64,000 bases of DNA from positions 1 through 64,000 of the forward strand of contig CAUUGH010000003.1 in the NCBI GenBank assembly GCA_963544755.1. Direction: 5' to 3'. The stretch is from Selenomonas sp963544755. Lineage in GTDB: Bacteria; Bacillota; Negativicutes; Selenomonadales; Selenomonadaceae. Made by a program: the position numbers and the translations under genes. This document shows positions 16,152 through 24,306 of the stretch, in pieces (position 1 is the stretch's first letter; every line of letters starts with the position of its first letter). Under the pieces are notes generated by a model that worked only from the letters and a program-made list of their open reading frames with translations, searched no databases and was not told where the DNA came from.

Positions 16152-17873
16152 ATGGAAAAAAGAAGTGTTTGGCAAATTTGTCGCACGATCATTCGTGGCT
16201 ATTGGTTTTCAGAAGAAAAGTGGAAGGCGCGAGCTCTGCTTGCCGTCGTCATTACCTTAAACTTTATTACTGTCGGGGTGCTGGTCTTAATAAACGATTG
16301 GCGAAACGAGTTTTACAATGCCTTGCAGGCGTATGATTATGATCTTTTTTTACCGCTCGTCGGTAAATTCGGTCTGCTTGCTTTTTTGTATATTTCCGTT
16401 GCGGTCTACGCCATATATTTGCGACAGATGCTTGAAATAAAGTGGCGCTCGTGGCTTACGGATCGCTATATCGCGCGTTGGATGGGCAAGCGCTCATACT
16501 ACAAGATGGAAACGCTTGCTAAAGATACAGATAACCCCGATCAGCGTATCTCAGAAGACATCGGTCAATTCGTACAGCTAACGCTTTCTCTTTCCATCGG
16601 CTTTTTAAAGCAGGTAACGACGTTAATAGCCTTTGCCGTCGTGCTATGGAATCTTTCAGGTGTCTTGACCGTTCCTGTCGGCAGCTTTGAATTTCATATC
16701 TATGGCTATATGCTGTGGTTTTCTCTTATTTATTCCATCTTAGGATCAGTCGGCGTGCATTATGTCGGCAAGCGGCTCATAAAGCTAAATTTTGAGCAGC
16801 AGCGCTTTGAGGCAGACTTTCGCTTTAGTATGATGCGCGTGCGTGAAAACAGTGAAAACATCGCTTTTTACGGCGGCGAAGCGCAGGAAGTGCGCGGCTT
16901 TAAGGAGCGTTTTTTGCACGTTATCCGTAATTTCCGCGATCTTATGAAAAAGACGAAGTTCCTAAACTTTTACATTTACGGCTATTCACAATTTGCCATG
17001 ATAGTGCCTATCGTCATGGCGGCGCCGCGCTATTTTAGCAACGAGATGGCTTTAGGCGGTCTTATGCAGACGACATCAGCTTTTGCCAGAGTGCAAGGCG
17101 CACTTTCTTACTTCATAGACGTTTACGGCTCGATAGCCAAATATACTGCCGTCGTGCGCCGCCTTAGCGGCTTTACCGTACATATGGATGAAGTCGATAA
17201 AGATGAGAACATCATTCAACTGGAAACAGCATCAGACGGTTTTTCCGTGCAGGATCTTTTTATATCTTTACCGGACGGCAGAGAGCTTTTGAAAAACTGC
17301 TCGTTTTCTTTATCAGCCGGTGAATCCTTACTGGTAACAGGCGCATCAGGCGCAGGTAAATCGACATTTTTACGCGCCCTAGCTGGACTTTGGCCGTTTA
17401 CACACGGCAAAGAGATGTTTGCTGAAAATGAAAAGCGGCTCTTTCTCTCACAGCGGCCCTATCTGCCGCTTGGCAGCCTGCGTGCAGCCGTCTGCTACCC
17501 ACTGACAGAAGAGGTGTCGCAAGCTGAAACAGAGCGCGTGCTTAAACTTTGCGGCATGAAAGACTTTATCGCACGCCTTGACGAAGAAGCAGATTGGAGC
17601 CATATCTTATCGCTAGGCGAGCAGCAGCGCATCGCCTTTGCACGCATCTTGCTAGTGCGTCCGGCGTGGGCGTTTTTAGATGAGGCTACCAGCGCACTAG
17701 ATGAAGCGCGTGAAAAAGATCTGTACGAAATCTTAGCGCGTGAGCTGCCTGATATGGGTATCGTGAGCGTGGGGCATCGTTCGACGCTTCGCGTGCAGCA
17801 CGAAAGAGAGCTGCATCTAGACGGTAAAGGCGGCTTTTTACTGCACACACTTGAAAAAGAACCATCTGCATAA
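16152..17873 (+). CDS. ABC transporter permease/ATPase of the SbmA/YddA (ABC_membrane_2) type
   Basis: 573 residues. The N-terminal half has about six membrane helices and the family-typical stretch EIKWRSWLTDRYIARWMGKRSYYKME followed by NPDQRISEDIGQFVQLTLSL. The C-terminal nucleotide-binding domain carries Walker A VTGASGAGKSTFLRALAGLW, signature LSLGEQQRIAFARILL and Walker B WAFLDEATSALDE. Known relatives include YddA, the vitamin B12 or peptide importers of mycobacteria, and the peroxisomal ABCD proteins. The substrate here is unknown. It starts ten bases after the methyltransferase fusion, so the two are likely co-transcribed. Confidence 0.88.
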   Translation: MEKRSVWQICRTIIRGYWFSEEKWKARALLAVVITLNFITVGVLVLINDWRNEFYNALQAYDYDLFLPLVGKFGLLAFLYISVAVYAIYLRQMLEIKWRSWLTDRYIARWMGKRSYYKMETLAKDTDNPDQRISEDIGQFVQLTLSLSIGFLKQVTTLIAFAVVLWNLSGVLTVPVGSFEFHIYGYMLWFSLIYSILGSVGVHYVGKRLIKLNFEQQRFEADFRFSMMRVRENSENIAFYGGEAQEVRGFKERFLHVIRNFRDLMKKTKFLNFYIYGYSQFAMIVPIVMAAPRYFSNEMALGGLMQTTSAFARVQGALSYFIDVYGSIAKYTAVVRRLSGFTVHMDEVDKDENIIQLETASDGFSVQDLFISLPDGRELLKNCSFSLSAGESLLVTGASGAGKSTFLRALAGLWPFTHGKEMFAENEKRLFLSQRPYLPLGSLRAAVCYPLTEEVSQAETERVLKLCGMKDFIARLDEEADWSHILSLGEQQRIAFARILLVRPAWAFLDEATSALDEAREKDLYEILARELPDMGIVSVGHRSTLRVQHERELHLDGKGGFLLHTLEKEPSA

Positions 17874-17918
17874 CATCAACGTACGAGATGTAAAACCAAA
17901 AAGAAAGGGGGGATTTTA

Positions 17919-18512
17919 TTGCCAAATAGCCCGATAGATCGCAGAAGTTTTCTTAAAAATGCCGCACTTTTTGCCGCGGGTGCTTACATGGCACCTTTAC
18001 TTACCGCCTCTAACACAGTAAGCGCGGCTATTGGCAGCAATATTCATATCGTCGAAACGAATCTAAAATTTCTCGCATTAGAAAATCGCAGCTTTACAGA
18101 TCGCATTATCTTGCATCATGTAGGCGACATAGATAGCGATGTATCAGCAGCGACGATCCACCGCTGGCATTTACAAAACGGTTGGGCAGGTATCGGCTAT
18201 CACTTCGTCATTCGTAAAAGCGGCAAGATAGAGCGCGGCAGACCGCTTGGCGCCGTCGGCGCACACTGCTGGCATTATAATGAAACCTCTTTAGGCATAA
18301 ACCTCGTCGGTAACTTTGAAAAAAAAGAGCCGACGCGCCATCAGCTCGACGCTGTTGTGCGTCTAATAGCAGATCTTTCAAGGTATTACAAACTAAAGCC
18401 GGACGCAGGTACAGTATTTGGTCATCGCGATTTTAACTCGACGCTTTGCCCCGGCAGACACCTTTATGAAAAAATTGCGGGGCTTTGCGCGAGTGCAAGG
18501 AGGTCTTTATGA
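17919..18512 (+). CDS. Tat-exported N-acetylmuramoyl-L-alanine amidase (amidase_2/PGRP fold)
   Basis: A 197-residue protein with a twin-arginine signal (DRRSFLKNAALFAAGAYMAP, cleavage probably after VSA near residue 36). The amidase_2 domain shows zinc ligands in IILHHVGD, HDFN-type GHRDFN and LCPGRHLYEKI, with WAGIGYHFVIRKSG and HCWHYNETSLGINLVGNF between. It would cut the bond between muramic acid and the stem peptide in the periplasm. Tat export of this class is known from diderms and fits an organism with an outer membrane. The TTG at 17919 follows GAAAGGGGGG. The next gene starts on the overlapping stop (ATGA). Confidence 0.9.
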   Translation: MPNSPIDRRSFLKNAALFAAGAYMAPLLTASNTVSAAIGSNIHIVETNLKFLALENRSFTDRIILHHVGDIDSDVSAATIHRWHLQNGWAGIGYHFVIRKSGKIERGRPLGAVGAHCWHYNETSLGINLVGNFEKKEPTRHQLDAVVRLIADLSRYYKLKPDAGTVFGHRDFNSTLCPGRHLYEKIAGLCASARRSL

Positions 18513-18802
18513 GCGAATTGTATCATTACAGACGTATTCCTAAGCCACCTAAAGAAACGAAAAATAAAAAGACGAACGAACAAAATACAAAGCGCAACTT
18601 CATTTTATCTGTATTAGGGCTTTTTTATGCGATTTACAAAGACGATGTACCGCTTCTTATCGCTGCCATCGCCATATTATTATTCTTTTTGCAGCCGCTT
18701 GCCGAAAAAAAAATTGGACGCTTCGGCAAAACGGTTGCAGGCTTTTTACGCGGTATTGGTTTAGCGGCGTTCTTAGGCGCACTTGCTATGCTGTTTTTTT
18801 GA
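18509..18802 (+). CDS. small membrane protein of unknown function
   Basis: 97 residues from the ATG at 18509, which overlaps the stop of the amidase gene (ATGA) and lies after AAGGAGG. The first 33 residues are hydrophilic and basic (PPKETKNKKTNEQNTKR). The rest holds two or three hydrophobic segments (FILSVLGLFYAIY, VPLLIAAIAILLFFLQPL, GIGLAAFLGALAMLFF). I do not recognise a family. Translational coupling suggests it acts with the amidase. Confidence 0.75.
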   Translation: MSELYHYRRIPKPPKETKNKKTNEQNTKRNFILSVLGLFYAIYKDDVPLLIAAIAILLFFLQPLAEKKIGRFGKTVAGFLRGIGLAAFLGALAMLFF

Positions 18803-18939
18803 AAATCTCATCTCCTCGTGGACAAGAGTTTGAAAACATAAGAAAAAAACATTTTCTATTTGCGCTGTGGCAGGAAATCCGCGTGTTTTGTGGAATATAG
18901 AATATTATATAAATGTGAGAATTTGCTAAAACAAGAAAT

Positions 18940-19030
18940 GCAGAAGAAAGACACTTCAAAAGCTGTTGGTTTCCCATCGGAGGGAAGCCGCAGTTTTCTA
19001 AAACCTGCGGCTTTTAAGGTGTCTATCTGC
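18940..19030 (+). promoter_or_regulatory. candidate structured leader with alternative hairpins upstream of glgC
   Basis: Two mutually exclusive folds can be drawn. In one, 18949-18963 pairs with 19010-19024 (14 of 15 positions, one G-U), enclosing GGTTTCCC-6-GGGAAGCC (18968-18989). In the other, AAGCCGCAG (18985-18993) pairs with CTGCGGCTT (19005-19013), followed by a short T run. This is an antiterminator/terminator-like layout. I do not match it to a known riboswitch class, and the T run is weak. A promoter-like TTTTGT-16-TATAAA stands at about 18886-18913. Confidence 0.4.
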
Positions 19031-19098
19031 TTTTCATAAATAATGAGCGGCTGTCAAAAGTGCAGTTTTTGACAAAACCATGTCCGGGAGGGATTTAC

Positions 19099-20253
19099 AT
19101 GAGAAAAACAGAATATTTGGCAATGATTTTAGCTGGCGGTCAGGGAAGCCGCCTGGGCGCTTTGACGAAAAAGATTGCCAAACCGGCCGTGCCGTTTGGC
19201 GGCAAATACCGCATCATTGACTTTCCCCTGAGTAATTGCGCTAACTCCGGTATCGGCAAAGTTGGTGTCTTAACGCAGTATCGACCGCTAGAGCTTCACA
19301 ATTATTTAGGTACGGGCAGTGCTTGGGATCTCGACAAAAAAGACGGCGGCGTATTCATCCTGCCGCCATACGCACGCGAAAAAGGTGCAGATTGGTACCA
19401 AGGCACGGCAGATGCCATCTATCAAAATCTAAACTTCATCGACATAGTTGACCCGGAATATGTCTTGATCCTCTCAGGCGATCATATCTACACGATGGAT
19501 TATTCGTGGATGTTGGAAGCACATAAAGGACACAAGGCGGAAGCGACGATCGGTGTCATTGAAGTGGCGTGGGAAGAAGCGTCGCGCTTTGGCATAATGA
19601 ATGCCGACGCAGACGGGCGCATTATCGAATTTGAAGAAAAGCCGGCTGATCCGAAGTCAAATCTCGCTTCGATGGGCATTTATATCTTTAATCGCAAATT
19701 CTTAGAACAATATCTGACAGAAGATGCCAAAGACAGTATGTCAAGCCACGATTTTGGCAAGAACATCATCCCCAAAATGCTAAAAGACAAGGCGCGCCTT
19801 TTTACCTATGCCTTTGACGGCTATTGGAAAGATGTCGGTACAATAGAAAGCCTTTGGCAGGCTAATATGGATCTCTTGCAGGATAAACCGCCAGTCACGC
19901 TCGATGGCAACTGGCGCATCTACTCGTCGAATCCATCGCTGCCGCCCCACTACGTCGGGCGCGAAGCTAAAATTTGCCGTTCGATGATAAATGAAGGCTC
20001 CATGATCTTTGGCGAAGTTCAAAACTCCGTTGTTTTTCAAGGCGTGCGTATAGGAAAAGGGGCGCGTGTTACCAACTCGGTCATCATGCCCTTTGCTAAG
20101 ATCGAAGACGGCGCGATCATAGATCATGCAATCTTAGCACAAGGCTCAACAATCGGCGCAGGTGCAAAAGTCGAAGGTGATGCAGGAGCTATCGCTGTTA
20201 TACCTGAAAATGAAATTGTAACAGCAGAGGTGGGCAACAAGCAAGCCGGCTAA
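19099..20253 (+). CDS. glgC: glucose-1-phosphate adenylyltransferase, catalytic subunit
   Basis: 384 residues. It makes ADP-glucose from ATP and glucose-1-phosphate, the first committed step of glycogen synthesis. The nucleotide motif AMILAGGQGSRLGALT, KPAVPFGGKYRIIDFPLSN, WYQGTADAIYQN, the LSGDHIYTMDY metal site and EFEEKP are all present, followed by the left-handed beta-helix. The ATG at 19099 follows GGGAGGGA. It is paired with the regulatory subunit GlgD downstream, as in Bacillus and Clostridium. Repeat copy C lies between the two. Confidence 0.97.
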   Translation: MRKTEYLAMILAGGQGSRLGALTKKIAKPAVPFGGKYRIIDFPLSNCANSGIGKVGVLTQYRPLELHNYLGTGSAWDLDKKDGGVFILPPYAREKGADWYQGTADAIYQNLNFIDIVDPEYVLILSGDHIYTMDYSWMLEAHKGHKAEATIGVIEVAWEEASRFGIMNADADGRIIEFEEKPADPKSNLASMGIYIFNRKFLEQYLTEDAKDSMSSHDFGKNIIPKMLKDKARLFTYAFDGYWKDVGTIESLWQANMDLLQDKPPVTLDGNWRIYSSNPSLPPHYVGREAKICRSMINEGSMIFGEVQNSVVFQGVRIGKGARVTNSVIMPFAKIEDGAIIDHAILAQGSTIGAGAKVEGDAGAIAVIPENEIVTAEVGNKQAG

Positions 20254-20294
20254 GAAAGTATTCGCCGCAGTCTTTTACGCTTCTAGAAGCCTTC

Positions 20295-20425
20295 TTAAGG
20301 AATCACTGATAAAATAGACCTGCAGATTGGCGTAGATTTTTAGTTCCCTTGAGGATTTGCCGACAAAAAGCGAGCAAAAAAGATGCCCTAAGATGGCGGT
20401 GCTGAATTTATCAGTGTTTCCTTAA
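20295..20425 (+). repeat. dispersed palindromic repeat, copy C (long form)
   Basis: TTAAGGAATCACTGATAAAA at the left end and TTTATCAGTGTTTCCTTAA at the right, 131 bases in all, lying between glgC and glgD. Best-preserved ends of the family. Confidence 0.88.
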
Positions 20426-20457
20426 ATTAAAAAGTTTGCAGAACGGAGTGAAGCATT

Positions 20458-21564
20458 TTGAACACGGTCATGGGACTTATCAACCTGCATGAAGACAACG
20501 GCCGCATCAAAGAATTGACCGAAAAGCGTCCTGTCGCCTCCATGCCCTTTGCAGGGCGCTATCGCGTTATCGACTTCGTGCTTTCGAGCATGGTAAATTC
20601 CGGCATCAATCATGTCGGCATCGTCATGTCTGCACAGTCGCGTTCTGTTATGGATCATTTGCGCTCAGGAAAAGACTGGGATCTGGCGCGTCGTCATGAG
20701 GGGCTTTTTTATCTGCCGCTTGCACGCGGCGACAAAGATACACGCCCAGGTGATCTCAAGACCTTCTATCATAATATTGATTTCGTCGAATACAGCGCAC
20801 AAAAGTATGTGCTGTTAGCTAGTGCAAGTTATATCTACAACATGGACTTTGCGCCCGTCCTGCGCTTTCACCAAAACACGAACGCCGACATCACGATGGT
20901 CTACAACGTCGCTAAAGAAGAAGAGCCTGACGAAGGAGTCGTTATTGAAACGGCAGATAACGGACTGGTTGAAGACATCGCCCTAAAGCCCGTTATATAT
21001 CAAGGATCGAAAGTATCTAACGGCGCACTGCTTATGAAAAAGCGCGACTTTGTCGATATGGTGCGCTCGACATATGAACATGGCGGCACTGACCTCGTAC
21101 TTGACGGCATCATACGCCGCGCCGACCGCTACACCATGTACGGCTGTATGCACGACGGCTATACGGCGTGCGTTTCTTCGACTGCCTCTTACTATAAGGC
21201 GAGCATGGAAACTTTAGAACCGGCAAATTGGGAAGAACTCTTTATGCAAAAGGGCTTTATTTTCACGAAAACCAAAGATGGCGTACCGGTGCAATATAAA
21301 GCGCCGTCTTATGTGCAAAACTCGCTTGTAGCTAACGGCTGCGTGGTCTACGGCGAAGTGGAAAACAGCATCTTGTTTCGCGGAGTGACCGTAGCACCGG
21401 GTGTTAAGATACGAAATTCCATCATCATGGAACAATGTGATTTAGAAGAAAATGCACTCGTTGAAAACGTGATCTGCGATAAAAACGTCGTTATTACAAA
21501 AGGCCGTTGGCTAAAAGGTGCGCCGAACTATCCGCTGATCGTCAGCAAAAATGCCGTTGTTTGA
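20458..21564 (+). CDS. glgD: glucose-1-phosphate adenylyltransferase regulatory subunit
   Basis: 368 residues, homologous to GlgC but with a damaged nucleotide site: the GGxGxR loop is replaced by NLHEDNGRIKELTEKRP, and the metal aspartate motif reads LASASYIYNMDF. This is the usual picture for GlgD, which is poorly active alone and tunes GlgC in a heterotetramer. The TTG at 20458 is chosen since it gives the canonical MNTVMGLINL and follows GGAGTGA. It is the second gene of the glg cluster. Confidence 0.93.
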   Translation: MNTVMGLINLHEDNGRIKELTEKRPVASMPFAGRYRVIDFVLSSMVNSGINHVGIVMSAQSRSVMDHLRSGKDWDLARRHEGLFYLPLARGDKDTRPGDLKTFYHNIDFVEYSAQKYVLLASASYIYNMDFAPVLRFHQNTNADITMVYNVAKEEEPDEGVVIETADNGLVEDIALKPVIYQGSKVSNGALLMKKRDFVDMVRSTYEHGGTDLVLDGIIRRADRYTMYGCMHDGYTACVSSTASYYKASMETLEPANWEELFMQKGFIFTKTKDGVPVQYKAPSYVQNSLVANGCVVYGEVENSILFRGVTVAPGVKIRNSIIMEQCDLEENALVENVICDKNVVITKGRWLKGAPNYPLIVSKNAVV

Positions 21565-21597
21565 TAAACACACATTGCCGGAGAACTGCTAAAGCAG

Positions 21598-21650
21598 GTG
21601 AACGCTGATAAAACGAAGAGGGGCGGCTAGATTTATCATTGGCTCCTAAG
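21598..21650 (+). repeat. dispersed palindromic repeat, copy D (short, degenerate)
   Basis: GAACGCTGATAAAACGAAG ... GGCTAGATTTATCATTGGCTCC; both ends recognisable, the interior shortened. It lies between glgD and glgP. Confidence 0.65.
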
Positions 21651-21695
21651 GCAAAAGCCGTGTGATTTTAAAAGTAAGTAAGGAGGGCTGATCTC

Positions 21696-24137
21696 ATGGC
21701 GAACAAGAAAAATGAGCTAGGGCTGGCAAAAGAGGGACTAAAGCAAAGGTTTCTAGCTACAGCGCATATCTTGTGGGGCAGAGATTTTGAAGAATTAACA
21801 GCACATGAAGTTTATGCAACCATCGTTGCTGTTATCAAGCAGTATATCAGTGAAAGCTGGGTCAAGACGAATAAGACCTACATGAACCGCCGTGATAAGC
21901 AGATTTATTACTTTTCCGTCGAATTTTTGCTTGGGCGACTCTTGCGTTCAAATCTCGTCAACTTAGGAGAGATGGAGCTTTTTCAAGATGCATTAGAAGA
22001 AATTGGTGTCGATCTAAATGAGTATTTTCCCGAAGAGCCTGACGCAGGTCTTGGAAACGGCGGCTTAGGTCGTCTTGCTGCTTGCTTTATAGATTCGATG
22101 GCATCGCTAGGGCTTCCCGGACACGGCTGTAGTATTCGCTATCAATACGGTCTTTTTGAGCAGAAGATCATAAAGGGAAATCAAGTCGAAATCCCCGACA
22201 ACTGGCTCGGCAACGGCTTTGAATGGGAATATCGCAAGCCTGATAAAGCTGTCAATGTCAAATTTAACGGCAATGCCTACATGAAAAAAGAAGAAGATGG
22301 CTCTCTTTCGCTAGTACATGAAGACTATATGACGGTCATGGCTGTCCCTTACGATGTGCCGATCGTCGGCTTTAGAAACCAGACGGTAAATACACTGCGC
22401 CTTTGGAATGCCGAAGTAAACCGCGATTTTTCCGACTACGGCATGATGACGCACGAACAAATTCAAGCAAAAAAAGAATACCGTAATTTCGTCGAAAGCA
22501 TCACAGAATACCTCTACCCGGACGATAGCTCCTATGAAGGTCGCCGTCTGCGGCTTATACAAGAATACTTCTTTGTATCGGCGGGCGTGCAGAGCATTGT
22601 GCGCCATTACCTCCTGACGGGCATGGAGCTTACTGACTTTTCGCGAAAGATCGCCATCCATATAAACGACACGCATCCGGCGGTCGCGGTCGCTGAACTT
22701 ATGCGTATCTTAGTCGATGAACAAGGTTTTGACTGGGATCCTGCTTGGGCGATCACACGCGAAACAATGGCGTACACGAACCACACGATCATGCCGGAAG
22801 CACTAGAAAAGTGGCCGGTCGATATGTTTCGCCCGCTTTTGCCGCGCATTTACATGATCATCGAAGAAATTAACCGCCGCCATTTAGAAGAAGTGCGCCG
22901 CCGCTTCCCTAATGGTGAACAGTTTGTAAGAGAAGTTTCCATCATTGAAGATGGGCAAGTACATATGGCGCGTCTGGCAATCGTTGGCAGCCACAGTGTC
23001 AACGGTGTTGCAGCGATACACACGGACATCTTAAAAAGCGATACGTTAAAATTTTTTCATAAATACTACCCGAAAAAATTCAACAACAAGACAAACGGCA
23101 TCACGCATCGGCGTTGGCTCATCGGCGCAAATCCGGAGCTTGCTGCGCTCATTGATGATACCATTGGCGATGAGTGGCAAAAAAATCCTGACAAGCTCTC
23201 TCGTCTAAATAACTATGTATCAGACAGAGCTTTTTTAACGAAGCTTTCCAAAATCAAGCAGCTTCGTAAAAGTGAACTATCAAACTTCATTCATGCACAC
23301 GGCGGTATATTAGTCGATCCCAACATGATCTTTGATATTCAGGTAAAGCGCATCCACTCGTATAAAAGACAGATCATGAATATACTGCACATCATGTATA
23401 TCTATCACGAGCTAAAGACCAACAAGCAGTTTCGCATACCGCCGACAGCGCGCTTTTTCGGCGGCAAGGCAGCGCCTGGCTATTACATTGCCAAAGAAAC
23501 GATTCGCCTCATTAACACCGTCGCCGACAAGATAAATAATGATAAAGCTGTAAACGATATGTTAAAAGTCGTCTTTATCGAAAATTTCGGCGTTTCCATC
23601 GGTGAGATAGTCTATCCGGCAGCAGACATCTCCGAACAGATCTCGACGGCATCAAAAGAAGCCTCAGGCACAGGCAATATGAAATTTATGATGAACGGTG
23701 CTTTGACACTCGGCACGCTAGACGGCGCAAACGTCGAAATAAGTCAGGCGGTCGGGCTAGAGCATTGTGAAATCTTTGGTCTTTGCGCCGAAGAAGTTTT
23801 GAATTATTACGCGACAGGCAGCTATAAGGCATGGGACGAATTTAACACAAACCCTGCCGTGCGTCTGGTCGTGACGCAGTTGGTAGACGGCACTTACGGC
23901 GATTTTCATTCGCTGCGTGACTATTTGATTCAAGGAAATGATGAATTTTTCGTCTTAAAAGACTTTACTGCATATGATAAGGCACACAAGAACATGGAGC
24001 GAAAATATGAAAACCAAGCGGCATGGCTAAAATCGTCGGCTATAAACATCGCAAACGCAGGTGTGTTCTCCTCTGATCGCACTATAAAAGAGTACGCAGA
24101 AGATATATGGCACGTAGAACCTGTCATAATTAAGTAA
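21696..24137 (+). CDS. glgP: glycogen/maltodextrin phosphorylase
   Basis: 813 residues, full length for the GT35 family. It releases glucose-1-phosphate from non-reducing ends of glycogen. GLGNGGLGRLAACFIDSMASL, YGLFEQKI, HINDTHPAVAVAELMR, TNHTIMPEALEKWP, NGITHRRWL and the PLP-binding region EASGTGNMKFMMNGALTLGT (Lys in GNMK) are all intact. The ATG at 21696 follows AAGGAGGGCTGA. The product of this enzyme is the substrate of GlgC two genes upstream, so regulation should keep them from cycling. Confidence 0.97.
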   Translation: MANKKNELGLAKEGLKQRFLATAHILWGRDFEELTAHEVYATIVAVIKQYISESWVKTNKTYMNRRDKQIYYFSVEFLLGRLLRSNLVNLGEMELFQDALEEIGVDLNEYFPEEPDAGLGNGGLGRLAACFIDSMASLGLPGHGCSIRYQYGLFEQKIIKGNQVEIPDNWLGNGFEWEYRKPDKAVNVKFNGNAYMKKEEDGSLSLVHEDYMTVMAVPYDVPIVGFRNQTVNTLRLWNAEVNRDFSDYGMMTHEQIQAKKEYRNFVESITEYLYPDDSSYEGRRLRLIQEYFFVSAGVQSIVRHYLLTGMELTDFSRKIAIHINDTHPAVAVAELMRILVDEQGFDWDPAWAITRETMAYTNHTIMPEALEKWPVDMFRPLLPRIYMIIEEINRRHLEEVRRRFPNGEQFVREVSIIEDGQVHMARLAIVGSHSVNGVAAIHTDILKSDTLKFFHKYYPKKFNNKTNGITHRRWLIGANPELAALIDDTIGDEWQKNPDKLSRLNNYVSDRAFLTKLSKIKQLRKSELSNFIHAHGGILVDPNMIFDIQVKRIHSYKRQIMNILHIMYIYHELKTNKQFRIPPTARFFGGKAAPGYYIAKETIRLINTVADKINNDKAVNDMLKVVFIENFGVSIGEIVYPAADISEQISTASKEASGTGNMKFMMNGALTLGTLDGANVEISQAVGLEHCEIFGLCAEEVLNYYATGSYKAWDEFNTNPAVRLVVTQLVDGTYGDFHSLRDYLIQGNDEFFVLKDFTAYDKAHKNMERKYENQAAWLKSSAINIANAGVFSSDRTIKEYAEDIWHVEPVIIK

Positions 24138-24306
24138 AGAGCCATATACGCTAACATGAAACCGATTCGCGCAAGGATGTGTGAACAAACTTTCAGGCTA
24201 TATGGTCAGCCGCTTTTAAAGCGACAAGATTTATTTTTGGTGTCTGCGGCACAGGGAGGGCGTTCCCGTAGGCGATGGCAGCGTTTTTGCGCTGGGAGGA
24301 ATTTTC
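24138..24306 (+). other. glgP-glgB intergenic leader with inverted repeats
   Basis: No gene is seen. CCATATA (24142-24148) can pair with TATATGG (24199-24205), and CGCTTTTAAAGCG (24211-24223) is a perfect palindrome. Neither is followed by a good T tract, so I do not call a terminator. They could shape the mRNA between the two genes. Confidence 0.35.

Noticed and set aside
18509..18802. Small membrane protein as a phage holin paired with the amidase
   Set aside because: The amidase carries a Tat signal and lies in a chromosomal gene group with no phage genes; the small protein's basic N-terminal part is not typical of holins.
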